Assembly (NCBI RefSeq): GCF_900496995.4
Contig: NC_044011.1
Location: 16,028,041 to 16,092,040 of the forward strand
Reading direction: 5' to 3'
Source of the DNA: Aquila chrysaetos chrysaetos
Taxonomy: Eukaryota; Chordata; Aves; Accipitriformes; Accipitridae
DNA: 64,000 nucleotides
Below, piece after piece: positions 27,575 through 40,800 of the stretch. The position numbers and the translations under genes are program-made. The notes under the pieces are model-generated. The model made no database searches, was not told where the DNA came from, and saw nothing but the letters and a program-made list of their open reading frames with translations. The stretch's first letter is position 1. Each line of letters starts with the position of its first letter.

Positions 27575-29117
27575 CCTGTTGCAGGTGAAACCCAGTTTTG
27601 AGTAAATCATCAGAACTAGATGCAGAAACAATTCACAGTCTCCACATGAAACCTCTCTCATCTTAGGAAAGGAAATGTGATCCCACCTCATTCTAGTAGC
27701 TCGTGACATCTACACCACCAAAGCAGAGAGATTTGGTTTCCAGAAAAGCCACCAGAGACAGACTACAGAAACAGCTGAAATTAGATATTGTCATCAGTTA
27801 CTCCAAAATCTGCATAACTGGACTTACTGCACCAATACCAAAAGGCTTACTGATGAAGGAATAATTGTCCATGCACACACAGTTTCTCCTGAAAAAGTAC
27901 ATAAAACAAGTCCCATGAGGCAGATGGTTAAAGACTTTTGGAGATTCACTAGGGATGTGCAGTTTCCCTACGCTATGAGTCAATAGTGCAGGCCTTCCAA
28001 ATTCAGACCAACAGATACCATTTACCCCAAGTATCACTGAGCAGAGAGCTGTCCAGGTTTCTCCTGCCGAGGTGGCTCCCCACTGCATCCACCAGTTGTA
28101 GCTGTCAGCTTGTGCACACTTCTTCCTCCAACTGTGGCTTCCACATTGCTGCACAGCCCATGTGATGAACTCAGCACCAGGTGAAAACTGTCACATTAAT
28201 TAGCAATGCTGGAAAATGAAACCTGGTTTACTCCAATTTTTCACTTCACATTTCCCACACTTTCCATTTGTTTCGGGTCTAAATAGGAGCTGAAGAGAAT
28301 GGAGATAGACTCCCAGCACTGCACTTGCATAAAACCCATACATTTGTTTTCTTGAACACACAGAAATTTGTTAAAATAATAATTGCATTAAAATAACCTC
28401 ATTCAAGAATTTTCTGTTCTTTTCTAAGAGGGTGACACAGCCCATCCTCAGCAGGTTTCCAAAACCTCAATAGTTCAACAATAAGTATCTACTGACCATC
28501 TGAAAGAGTAGTTTAAAAGCTATTTTAGGCTACATAATCTGTCAAAACCAATAGTAGAGTTTAGGCAGTCCGAAGACAGTTCTCTTTCTCTATATTTGGG
28601 GAACCTGTTTTGTATATGCTTATACAAGCACAGTGTGAAAAGAGCCAACGCAGCATGTGCAGGCCACATAGTGCTTTCCTTTGTGTAGTGCAAATCTACT
28701 TCAGCAAACGGAGTTGACTAGGACTTTGCTCAAAATTGCAAGGCACTAACTCATCTGGCCCAGTTCAACAGGCCACTTAAGCGTGTGCTTGTTTTTAAGA
28801 TCTAAGTGAAGATGCTTTTGAAGAAAAATGGTGTTTACATGCTGTGTTTCATGAGAAACTCTTACTTGCAAGAGAAAATATGCATGCAATTTAACCTCCA
28901 TTTTTTTATCAATTATTTAGTGCCAGGTAGTTAAAATTGAGATGGACCAAGCAAATTAATCCCTCCACTCCTAATTTTCAGTGTGCTCTCAGCGGTTAAT
29001 TGACATCATGTCAAATTCAGGGCCTATCCCTCTCCCATGTACACATCTGCTTTGAGGAATTTCAGTTAGGAGCAGGACACTCACAGGTGTCGCCTGTTCA
29101 AGGGTCTTCTGGGAATG

Positions 29118-29172
29118 GTGAAAAGTGAAAAAAAAAAAACCAAAAAAACAAAAAAACCCAAAAAAACCCAAA
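29118..29172. repeat. A-rich simple sequence
   Basis: This consists of A runs interrupted by CC or CCC units. It is simple sequence with no attached retroposon. Confidence 0.85.
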
Positions 29173-31080
29173 CTTTAAATGGGCTCCATTTTTAAGACAC
29201 AATTACTCTAAACCAAGTTGCACCAGCTATTGATCTTTCTTAATTTCTAGCAACTTCTACTTAGAATTAGTACTGCTCATATGATGATTTTCCTGTTTTA
29301 TAGCTTACCGTCTGCTCCTCAGTTCTCACACTCAACACAGCCTTAACTGCCATTTTTGGATACATTGGGACATAATTTCATGTCTCTATTTTAAAAGGAA
29401 AGCTGCTGAGTGCTAAAAATGCAAAATCAACAGTCAGACTTATCACTACATAGGTGGAAAAGATTTCACATGTTCTTACTAACACTATTAACTTTTGTTT
29501 TCTCAGTCAAGCTATGATAAAACATATCATGTATAAAGACAGGTGAATATGGCTGCATCTGTATAGTGTATTTTGCTTTAAAAGATAAAACTGTGTTGAA
29601 AACTAATGACAAAGAATATCTTTACAAAATAGCCAACAGAAGTGTAGATTGCCACAGTTCCTGTAGTGGCATTAATTTGAGAACAATGGGCTAGTTCTTG
29701 CTTTTCAAAATTCAGCACTCTGCAAAGTTCCTTATATTTATACACATGCAGAAGATGGGAAGGCAAAAACTCCAAACCTTGTACTGAGCATAATGAAGCC
29801 AAAAAGTCACGATCCTGCAGCAAAACCTCTTAACATACTTATTTTTGTTTGCCCAAAGGGAAGTCCTGAAACTTCCCAGAAAACTTATTTTCCTGCCCTA
29901 AGTTGTATAGATTTTCTTCATCTAAAACTCAAAGCTAGAAAGACAGAATAAAAAGTTATAGCAGATGTCCCAGGGTAGTCTCTGTTGTAGAGCCATCACT
30001 GTGATTCATAATGGAACAAATAACAAAGAGGCATTTCAAGTCAACCTGTAAGCACTCTCAGCTAGGTGGGTCTGGTCCATGTGTGCCTGTCTACATTAGG
30101 AAATTCAGCATATATAAATATATAAATAAAACATATACACAGTACATAGTCACATTCATATAAGCCATAAAATGACATATATTTACAAAAATATTTGCAG
30201 CTATGTTTTACACTTTCTGGTCCACATCAGGAATTTAATTATTTAGCTTCTGCCTTGTGAACTTGATCATCTTCCTACGTAGGAATCTGGGATGAACTTG
30301 TACCTTATATATTTACAATCGTCAAAAATAAGAAGAAAATAATCTTCCAAGGAATTCTGCCAAGTCCATAAGAAAAGTTGAAACTTGTTGAAGCATTAGC
30401 TGCCTCACAGAAGAGTAAATTACATGCTAGCAAACACTGAGACCTTTGCTTCTTCATGTAGAAAGACAGTACCTTGGTCTGGCCCATAAATAAATTTGAA
30501 ACTCATAAAACGTCAGGCAGAGCACAAACAGGGTGCCTGACAGCTGTCTGTAGTATAAACTCATGCATAATTACTATTCTAATTGACTCAGTTGAAACTG
30601 GTAGAGTGATGGAAGTGAATGAATGTAGAGACGAAAATGCATACATCAGGTTACCTTACAGGGTAAAAAGGTAAAGAGTAGACTACATCCTGTTGGCATT
30701 GTTTTAGCTTCCTTTAACAGTAAGTTACATGGTTAAAACAACCCCAAGGATCCCACATTTATACAGTACATATACAGTTCTGTGACTTCCAGGAGTTGGA
30801 CATATTTAATTTACTTCTCCAAAGATGGAAAAACATTTCTTTGCTGCTTCATAAAATACTCTTCTTAGGTATGCAGCCCAGGTTCAGGCATGCTTTTTTA
30901 ATTTGAGGGGTTTGCCTTTTTGACATGAGTTTTGCAAGAGGAATTAAAGCTTTGGAGAAGGGGTTGTTTTCCTTTCGCAGAACACTTGGAAAAAACAAAC
31001 CTCAAAATGCAGCAGTTTAAAGTGCCTGTACGTGAAGACCCATGGAGAAAAATCTTGCTATGAACCATTGAACCATGGCC

Positions 31081-31281
31081 TCAGATAGCACTTTCAGCAA
31101 TAGGCTGTGGAGTCATCTCTTGCTCCTCGCTATTCTCTGTGGACATGTCCTGGACCTCCTGCTGCTGATAAATATCTTGGACCAGCATGATGTTTGTGTT
31201 CCTCCATTCTCTGTACTTCATTGCCGTCAACTTTGGGTCATCTAGCAACTGGTTAATCGTGGCCAGGTCATGTTCCTTACA
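31081..31281 (-). CDS. IPCEF1: IPCEF1, terminal coding exon
   Basis: The acceptor TTCCTAG opens in phase 0 onto CKEHDLATINQLLDDPKLTA, then MKYREW, QDIYQQQ and an acidic tail ending IAESAI with TGA at 31083-31081 (66 residues). Human IPCEF1 reads CKEHDLAMINQLLDDPKLTA at the same point and has the same QDIYQQQ element, so the identification is firm. IPCEF1 is a cytosolic/membrane-associated adaptor that binds cytohesin 2 and promotes Arf6 activation, and its C-terminal region has been implicated in cytohesin binding. The last about 25 residues are poorly conserved. The C-terminus Ser-Ala-Ile fits the class I PDZ-ligand pattern, unlike the human end as I recall it. Confidence 0.96.
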   Translation of the reverse strand, partial: CKEHDLATINQLLDDPKLTAMKYREWRNTNIMLVQDIYQQQEVQDMSTENSEEQEMTPQPIAESAI

Positions 31282-34200
31282 CTAGGAAGAGAACAAGTGG
31301 TTATTTCCCATAGAAACTGTCAAGCTCATTGTCCGTAACAAAAACACTGTCTATGTCACAAGGAGATGGCGAATTATCCATCCTTCTGCCAACTTGTTCC
31401 TATTTTTAGAATGTAGATCATCAAAGTTAAGTCCACAGCAGAAATTCATCCCAGTTGAAGGCAAAATTATGATTTCATGTAGATTTTTTATTTTATAGGA
31501 TTCATAGCAAAACTTCATGAGAGAAGATTCATGCGAAAATTAGACATTGTTATGCTGTCTCACAAGTTAGTACTTGCATTAAACTAGACACAACAGCATT
31601 TATTTCTGCAATTCACACCAGTTCCAACTTTCATCAAAAAATACTTATTCTGTGGTCACGTTATAAATGTTTCTTCTCTGGGAGCTAGACAGAAAATAAT
31701 TTTGGATATAATCTGTGCACTAGCAGTAGACTTGCTAGAGCACACATGGCTGCTAATACATCTACCGCCAGCTACTAGCTACTACTACTAAATCTGATCT
31801 CTACTTTTAGACAAGAGCAGCTCAGACCGTATATTGCAGGCACCCTGGTTCAAAGGCAAGACGTGAACAGTCACTGATATAGGGACACTGAGGCCCTTTA
31901 TGTCACAGAATCACATTATGGTTGAGGTTGGAAGGGACCTCTGGAGGTCATCCAGTCCAACCCCCTTTCACAAGCAGAGCCACCTAGAGCAGGCTGCCTA
32001 GGACCATGTCCAGATGGGTTTTGAATACCTCCAAGGATGGAGACTCCACAGCCTCTCTGGGCAACTCGTGCCAGTGTTTGGTCACCCCAACATTAAAAAA
32101 GTGTTTCTTGATGTTCAGAGGGAACCTCCTGTGTTTCAGTTTGTGCCCATTGCCTCTGGTCGTGACACCAGGCACCACTGAAAGGAGCATGGCTCTGTCT
32201 TCTTTACACCCTCCCTTCAGGTATTTATACTCACCGATGCCCTCACACTTTCTGACACAACAAACCATTTTGCTTTTCCAGCCCTTATTGCCTATCCATG
32301 CAGTGGACCACAAGATAGAGAAGCCCTAGTTAGCAGCTACAATTTCTTAATGGAGGCACTAACAAACCTTTACTGCTTTTACCTGTCTCCATCCCCCTTC
32401 GGTCTGTGTGTGAAAGCAGTGGAATAGTTCTAACTATCCTCTCCTGCTGCCACCAGTTTCATCAAGCCCAAGGACACTCCATGCCAGTGGCTGCCTTGAA
32501 AATACCTTGAAAATACTCCCGCACACTCATGACACTTCCTGATAGTAGCAATCAGCTGCTGGGATATCCATATCCCACTACTACTCTAATGAACTATCAC
32601 CTACTCTAATTCCTGTGATGCCTGAGCCGCTTTTTAAACACAAAAGCTTGTTCAAGTGTTGGTTTACACAAGTCCTGCCCTCAAGACCTAGTGCCAGCCC
32701 TTGTAAGAAGGCTTCTGGCATTGATGCAGAGGTGTGTGCAGTTAACCTAAGAGAAGAAGAGGAGATAGGGAGGTAGAAGGGAGAGAAGAGTATTTCCAGC
32801 AGACAAATTTGGTGGCAAAAAGCCATGCCATGGAATTTTTCCTGTACCATTAAATCTATTTCCCGCATTCATTAAGCCTGTGATGCGTTTGCACACAGCT
32901 TCCCTCTCTTCCAAGCTATCCAAAGCATGATTCAAATTGCACTGAATCTTGCATAAATCACTTCTCAAACTAATAGGGTTTTAATTAAAGCAGAGTAAAT
33001 ATGAATCAGATGCAAAACTCTCCTGATTTTTAAATTTCCAATAGATCATTTCCAATAACCTCACATCTCATGTTATACGTTAAGAAAATTGACTTTAAAA
33101 CCACATAATCCCACTGATGCAAAGAATATGCCACTTTCCTACTGCAGGCATTTGCCTTTCAGACAGGCTAACTTAAACACTGCTGTGTATAGAACTCTGT
33201 TTGTGTCTGTGAGAAAATGTCTGTGCTATATTTGTCTTGTCAATACTCCAATTTCTTAGTTTGAAGAAAGCAAAAAAAGATCAACACGTTTTATACATTA
33301 TGAACACTCCAAAAATGATTTTTCCATATTAAATACAAGTGTTAGACAAGCCTAAGGTTTTAAACACCGCTCGTCACAACTTATACAATACTCTCGTGCT
33401 AAATCAATGCAAAGCTGTCCTCCTTGCTCATGTCTGGCAGTAAGGCTCCCATTCAGCTCCATACTAATGAAATTGATTGTCCCACAAGATAGAACTCCAT
33501 TTTGTCCTAACTGGTTCTTAGATTTACTAGGGAGGCTTCTACCAGGGAAAACTTTGCAGTATGTTTCTATATTTAGCTTCCTGTCCCGTAAAATAGACAT
33601 ACTTTTTAAACAAACTTTCTGCTTTATGTTGGGCTTACTTTATTGCTGATGCAGGTGAATACTGCTATAGTCAGTACCATGTCACTGAAGACTCTGATAC
33701 TGAGGAGATACTGCACCAGGTCTCATATGGAGCCAGTCAGAATGCCTATATTCCCACTTGCCTTTTCAACTGTATCTTCAGGAATTTTAACACAGGCCAG
33801 GGTGCCAAAGCCAAGCCTCCCATTGCAACTAATAGTCAAATCAATGATTGTGCTGATAGAATTTTTTACAGGCATTTCTCCAGCTTACAGTGCCTGAAGC
33901 CAAATATACACACTTGAAACAAGATACTCAATTCCTGCTTCTAATGCATATAAAAAGAAACAAGTGAAGCCCCAGGTTTGCACTTATTCTTTCTTCTCCT
34001 TACAATTTAAATTGTATGGTTAAGCTTTCTGTTTCCCTTGGTACCATTCAGAAGCAGGCTTTGAAATCCTGTGACACTTGATGCTGGCGAGTAAACAACC
34101 TCATAAATCCCCATATTCCAGACAGATTTACTGGCCCTTTCATGGAACGTCCCCTGAACCCCTCCACCCCTCCAGTTCATGGTACATTTCCAACATAAAA

Positions 34201-34698
34201 GCAGGATGCTTTTGTTATTAAAAATATTTTAGTTACAGGAGGTCTTTACAATAGCTTTGGCACATCCTGTACATTCTCCAATAATCACATAAGGAAAACT
34301 TTTTTTGGCTCAGGGTCATTTTCATGTCCTTTATCATCAACATACTTTGTCTGCTCTTCCTTTTTTAAGGCTCCCCTGTTTAGTGCATTCAGCTGAGCTT
34401 GCAAGTTTTCCAGCTAACGAAGAGAAGCTTTCTTTATTAAATTTTCCAAATGGGCTGGAACTTCTGCAAGAAGAGTCCCTTCTGAACTATTGCCTTTGCT
34501 TCCAGTTCAAATTGAACAACAAAACACAGATCAGTATTCAGAATGAAGTAAAAAAACAATTTCAAAAACTTAACCAAATTCTCTGGGGCTTTAAGTTAAT
34601 ATGTAATTAGAGTTTGGCTGAAGTCTAGGCTTCCTTCTTTTTTCAGCCAAACTGTTTCTTTCTCTCGGGCTTTTCCTTGGCTAGCTCTGCGACCTCAC
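31282..34698 (-). other. IPCEF1: IPCEF1 intron with CR1 insertion
   Basis: This 3.4 kb intron has donor GTGAGG and acceptor TTCCTAG. It contains a CR1 fragment near its 3' end and otherwise no recognised feature. Open frames up to 101 codons at 34305-34610 show no domain. Confidence 0.85.
31904..32250 (-). mobile_element. CR1 LINE fragment (reverse orientation)
   Basis: On the + strand it begins with the reversed CR1 3' end (CACAGAATCACATTATGG, then the reverse of GGACTGGATGACCTCCAGAG). It encodes on the - strand the ORF2 C-terminus: [51 protein letters not shown]. It is 5'-truncated near 32250 and lies in sense with IPCEF1, 620 bp upstream of its last exon. Confidence 0.92.
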
Positions 34699-34889
34699 CT
34701 TTAACGTGCTGTTCAGCATTCGAATTTTGTGGAGTTTCTCATTAATGGAGGGGTTTTTGCTGCGTTTGATAAATGACTTCCTAAGCTCCTTCTTTGTTGA
34801 CAGCCGACGATCACCAATGGGAGACAGGCTTGCTTGTTCCAATGACTTGTAAAGTCGCTCCATCTCATCATCATCACATTTTTCCTGAT
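34699..34889 (-). CDS. IPCEF1: IPCEF1, penultimate coding exon (conserved coiled region)
   Basis: The acceptor TTCTTTGCAG (intron AG at 34891-34890) and the donor AAAG|GTGAGG bound 191 nt. The exon enters in phase 1, completing GAT with the G of the preceding exon, and leaves in phase 0 after LNSTLK. It encodes DQEKCDDDEMERLYKSLEQA, then SLSPIGDRRLSTKKELRKSF, then IKRSKNPSINEKLHKIRM. Human IPCEF1 has nearly the same sequence (MEKLYKSLEQASLSPLGDRR, KNPSINEKLHKIR). The charged heptad-like pattern suggests a helical, probably coiled-coil segment. This is the most conserved part of the gene in the window. Confidence 0.97.
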
Positions 34890-37800
34890 CTGCAAAGAAA
34901 AGAATAAATTGGGTATGAGAATGTGCAAGTGGAAGCAGATAGCAGAAATGTTAAGTTCAGCTATCAGGAAGGCTCTTAGCCAAATTAAAAAGTAATGGTA
35001 TTAGCGTTAAAATCAAGGGCAATTTTTAGGGTAATTTATAGGGTAATAACACATATGAGAAAGACATACTACCAAACTCAAATGTTTTTAAGAATCAGGT
35101 CGTGATCCAAACAGATACGAGCATGTATTTCCACTGATTGAGTGGTGCTTTAATGCTCTGAATATATCACAGACTTTGAAAGTGTCAGTAATGCTACATT
35201 TGAATGAAAACAACTTTGATAGCATCTACACCCATTCACCCTTCCCTACATGCTGCACACAGTGAATTACATTTCTACCTGGCAACTCACAGGTCAAATT
35301 GTATTTGGCATACTGATTCATTGCCAGGTTTTGGTAATTATTGAAACCAGAGTTTAAAAAAACTGAGCAATAAAATGAAACATAGGAACATTTCAGGGGC
35401 CCCAAGAGAAGATCCCTAGAAAACAGATTAAAGCAGGAGCCCTTCAGGCACCTGATGCCTAACCCCTAAGTTTCATAGATTGCAGCACAGAATTTACTTG
35501 TGATGCCTCTCAACAAACCCTTGATTATCTCCACCTTAATTATTCTGATGGCTCCCAAGCTGCAGCACCATTTTCCATGATAGAAAGGAAAAGCTAGTAA
35601 ACAGCTGAGAATGAAATAGCATAAAATAAGACAAAAATTGAAGCAAAAGCATTTTTCAGAATAAAACAACTTAAAAATGAGCAGTCAGAAACTAAAAATG
35701 TACCAGGCATATATAGGGGCATTTTGGCAGAAGGCCATTTTCAGCAACAGACTGCACAACTTGCTGCTTGTCCCTCAGTCCACACTGCAAGCTTTTCTAC
35801 TTCAGTGGTTGCTAAAGGAAAATCTTAAGTTATTGGTGTTTTCAGGGTGCTAATAAGTCCCTCAAGATCCACTGGGATAACATTTGTTTTTATTTCACTG
35901 GGGATAGTGGTGGTGGTTTCTCTCAGCTGCAGTTCTCCATGTGCCAGTCAAACTGGCTGGACACTTCTTCAAATGAAAAGTTAAACATTGACTTTTCTAA
36001 ATCATCTTCAGCCAGCAAACATTTTCTGAACAAAAGGAATAAGTCCTTTTGCTCACTCATGCCGCAAAAAGACTTCTCCAACATGTCAGCACGTTTAGGA
36101 GGCTACTCCTTATCTTTTCCATGTTTTAACAACTACAGCATCCTCCTACACCCTTGTTCTTTCTAAATATTTAGGTTACAACAAAGGTTTGTGATATGCT
36201 ACAAATATTTGCCTTCACTGTGTTGCTGGCCTTTTTTTCACTACTTTGTGATTATAAAAAGCCTGTTGTAACTTGACAAGAACTAAATATAGCTTCCAAC
36301 ATTGGTACAGTGTTGGGGGAGGAAAAGCAGAACTGTTGTATATTTACCAAGCTGCAGGAAATAGGAAAAAAATGCAAGTGTAAGGCGAAATACACGGCAG
36401 TAGTATGCCATGAGGCTCGTAATTATAACTAGCTTCCTGCCTACTTTCTTGGGATGAAGCAGCTGTTTGTTTCATTAGCCAGCTCCTGCACAGAACTGGC
36501 TCAGCTCTACTGTAGTCATCACCCATCAGGATCGTACACAGTATCACTTTGAGAGATAAATTGACCTTTATCAGATATCCAGGAAAGAGTATATAAGAAG
36601 CAAAAAAAATTTGCATTGATCCTGTCCAGCAACTTTAAAAAATAGTCAAGCCACGGGCAACATAAGGTCCCTGCTCCAGATATTTTTTGATGCTAACTCA
36701 TGATGCTCCTCAGTGTCCTAAAAGGGTTAAAAAGCAGCTAGCATGAGAAAATACCTTCACTGAACATTCCTCTTCCATGCTTCTGTGCACTTGTGGGTGA
36801 AGGTAAGGACAGTAATACTCAGCACAGAAAACGATGGAAGCAAAGTCAGAAAAGCCCAGCAAAAGGCTCCCAGAAGATGCACTTGACCAGCAGCGTGCAC
36901 TCAGCTCCCGCATTCTTTCAAGACTGGAACCATAAACTCCTCTCTCATTTCTTATTCTTCCACCACTCCCATGCCCAAAAGATTGATCAGGGTCAGGTAA
37001 TTCCAGGGGGAAGGGAATGTGCCAGATTCTTCAGGTCGGGTGGATAAAGGGAGTGACAGCAAAGCAGCTAAACGGGATTTCAGGAAACAGTTGGAAAACA
37101 AGGGTGAGTGAAAACTACAGGCTGTGTAGAGCCGGATATGAGTTATACAGTACTTTTGCCTCTATCTTTGTTTACATTGATGAGCAGTGAACTTCTCCCA
37201 CAACAGTTAAAAAATAACAAAACAGTATCTTAATATTGTGCTTTTGTATAGAAGCAGATACTGTTGCTATTGACAAAGAGTATGCCTGCCAATAAACCTC
37301 TATAAATTGAGGCCAGACTGTCTGATACCTATCTGGACTTTCACCTTCAATGTCCTGAGTTCCCCTGAGCCAAGCTCAGAAAGCAAAAGCCCACATTTTG
37401 CGTGCAGGCTTGAAGCTGCCACTGAACACACTAGATTGATGCTGTACATCTGAAAGGGGTAGAGGTAATGGAGGAAGAGGAGAGGTATTATGTCTAGCAA
37501 TAAATTAACAAGCCCAGTAAGATGATTTGAGATAAGAAAATATATCTCTCCTCACTCACACAATGGTGCATTACAGTATTTCACAAACCTTTTAGTGCCA
37601 CAAAAGTAAACAAAGCAAGCACTACGCTTCCCCCACAAAACACCTGAGAGAAAATTAAGGTTGAATGATAGAGAGAAAGCAAAGTGACTCAAGGCTTAAC
37701 CACAGACTGGACTTTTTCTCCAGATTCAAACATTCACAGCGCATTTTCCCAGAACTTGGTATTGCTTAATTCCCTTGCACCTGGAGTCAGATCACTGACC

Positions 37801-40800
37801 TGCAGATGAGCAAGTCTCTAACAGAAGCACAGGCATTTACCAGTTCTGTATTCTTAAGCTTCAGTGATTTGGATTCCTCCTATAAAACCTCAGCTGTCTA
37901 GACTATACTACTGAATTGTTACAAAATATTTGCTTTCCATCACAAAGTAAAAATTTATGCAAAACCACATAGTATGCAAGCAGAGGCCCGGGTGTAAAAA
38001 TGAACAGATTGTCTGTGTCAGCCTCCTAAAGATAAATATACCACCCCTACTCTGAGCTTTGTTAACCTCTGAAGGTTTATAATCATGGATATATTCCGCT
38101 GGCAAAAATTCTTAATAACATGGACAGGTTGGGCCCCACTAGCACTGCTCTGGAGTGAGTCTTTCCAGCTGGGTCACACAGCTAACATCAGGCACATTCC
38201 AAGTCACTTCAAAATATAATATTGCAAGTTATCTCTTCCACCAGTACTCTTGAAGCTAAGCACTTTCTGTTTCAGGCATGCAAACTGAAATGCTACTACA
38301 GCACTTCTTTATCTCATCCTATTTTAAAGATAAAATACACTTATTTTTCTCTCAGGACCTACTGAGGGATTAGTAGTAAGGAACAAACAGCAACAGTGGA
38401 AGGATATTACATATTGTGTGCATTTATGAGCGCATACATGCACACAGCAGAACATGTGCATTGTGCACTTTTCCCTTCCCTTGGCAGTATAAACGATAAG
38501 GCCTTCTGTTGAGTCATGCCACTGGAAGGATCAGTCTTCCTGGGATCCTGCACCATGCCCTTCACTCACAAGCCTTACAGCCTGCTAAAGCTTTATAGTG
38601 CTCCTGGAAAAATTCTGTAGTATTGCATAGCTCTTTTAACTTTGTCAGACTCTGCAGTGGGGAAAGTGGAAGAGAGCCAGCAGTGACCTGAGAAAAAGGG
38701 AACTTCTGCCCTGAGATATTTTAACATTCAAGAGAAAGAGACCTTCTAAGTCGGGGTGAGGAAAATAAAGTAATATTTCAGGCAAGTCAGAGCTTCTGAT
38801 AAATTCTGTTTCACGAGAAGTAAAACACAATTTTGTGGCTTGATGCCACTTATCTGGAATTTCCCTCTAAACAGAGATATCACAGACCAGAGCAAGCTGC
38901 CAGAGGTTCAACACGCCAGCTCTTCACCTCTTCAATTTTCAGCTTCCACCTTCCTGTTGGCCAACTTGCCACAGGTGGGAGACACTAAAGTATTGAGACC
39001 CCCCACCTTGGAGCAGCAATACAGGAGCCTGCCTCAAATCTCAACTTTAATGCTCGTTAAGCCTGCAAAAGTGAAATTATCCAGAACTTTTCAAAAAGCA
39101 GCTGTGAAAAATCAAGCTGATTGTTTCCCTGAGGTAAAGATATAGAAAATGGCAATGTTTGGCAGAAAGAGCATTTTGCATTGAAAACCACCTCCAACAG
39201 AACATACCTCACTAAATCTAAGCTGAAATGTAAATACTTGTTCTATTCTCTGAGATCTCACAGCTCTCCAACTGTGTATTAATCTCAGGAAAAAAAAAAA
39301 AATCTACATCTTCCTCCTGCCTTTCCTACTCTTACGAGCTTCTTGTAGCTGTGCCAGCACGTCTGATTCTGCCAAAACTATTGATGCCAATGGGACAACA
39401 TATACAGCCAGGCTGGGGAGAACACAGGAAAAAAAAAATCATAAACCGCTTTTGTCCTTACCTACCTACCCACCCCCCCATCCATTCTCCATAGAGGTAG
39501 TAGACTTTTCAATGGGAATATGATGACACCTTGGGGAAATCCCATTTTCCACATAACTACAGAACAGAAAATACAGGAAATATTTGAATTAGGAGGGCAT
39601 AGCTTAGGCAAACTCCTCACTGGCAAATGCAGAACTAAAGGTAGGAGAGAGTGGGAGAAAATAACAGGAAAATTACATTATCACCAGCGATTAGATGCTC
39701 TTGACTCTATAGTGGACTCAGCAGTAAGAGATGGCATTCTAACAAACTGTGACTGAACTGGAAACAATACAAATAAGTATCTCTTTTTCAGAGAGTGCGG
39801 AAAATCTTAACACCCTAGTTTTCTGTGATTTCTAAAGCCTTTTTGATGAGAAACAAAATAATAATTCAAACAGTTGTTTCTTTACACAGTTGTTCTCACC
39901 ATAGGCATACTTCTTGGCTAGTCTCAGCCACGATCTAGCTATTTTCTGTAACTTTTGCAGAAGGAACAAAGGGGCCAGAGCACACCAGAGGATCTGTTCT
40001 GACTATTACTGGCACAGGCAGACTCCAGAGGGGAAGAGGATGTCAGTTCTGAGAAAAGAAGGAATCGAATGCATCCAGCTCCTACTTAACCAACTCCTTC
40101 CCACAAAACCAACCCTGATAAAATTCAAGTGGTATTTGAAAATCTTTCCAGGTTTTTCAAAATATCAGCATACACCAGATCTTCTACTGGCTACTGTGAG
40201 CTAAGGTAAAGTAAATAAACCAGAAGTGGTACCATAAGAATTCCTTGCCAAGACACGTTAACTTCACATGATCATAAAAGCCTCAGAAAATGTAAGGAAG
40301 AAGGATGTTATTGCTATAGTAGAAGATCCCGAAATAAATACAAAAACACATTCCTGTTCTCTCATAGTAATCTCTCAGTTTCTGTGGCTTCCTTTTATTA
40401 TCATAGTTTTTGATGATGATGGTGGTGTGTCATGGTCAGATACTTTTTGTTCCAGTGGTTGCCAGAAGAAATACAAAGGATGGAGTTTGGCTGCAGAGCG
40501 TGTCTAGCCATCCCGGACAGGGCAAGGCCAGCTTCTGGATACAGAGCACGTAGCCAGATTGTTGTTTGTATTCTCAACCCTTTCTTGTTTACCTTTCAGT
40601 TTCTTTGTGTCTCAGGCAGCTTTGAATCCTTTGTCACTGTGCATGTAGCAAACTGCAACACAGAAGTATTGAATATTCCCACAAAGTAAATGGAAACATA
40701 ATGCTGATCTCCTTTCAAAGAGAAAACTGTTAAACTCTCCCTTTTTGTACCTTTGTATTACTCTCTGGTATGTAACCTCTTCCCAGTAATCAGCGCTGAA

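Larger units (their letters stand above)
20323..31080. other. intergenic, right part probably IPCEF1 3' UTR
   Basis: No coding exon is recognised over 10.7 kb. The part adjoining 31081 must contain the IPCEF1 3' UTR. Its extent is uncertain: on the - strand, ATTAAA variants occur at 30897-30902, 30805-30810 and 30234-30239, and two canonical AATAAA lie at 27559-27564 and 27569-27574. Simple sequence includes a G-rich run near 27527-27544 and an A-rich run at 29118-29172. Open frames of 60-118 codons here show no domain. Confidence 0.55.

Noticed and set aside
31984..32313. 109-codon - strand frame as an IPCEF1 exon
   Set aside because: Its sequence is the CR1 ORF2 C-terminus and it lacks IPCEF1 homology and splice phase.
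35410..35465. Sequence resembling the start of the OPRM1 tail (Leu-Glu-Asn)
   Set aside because: There is no AG acceptor before it and no EAET or PLP follows. The exon at 7574 fits fully.
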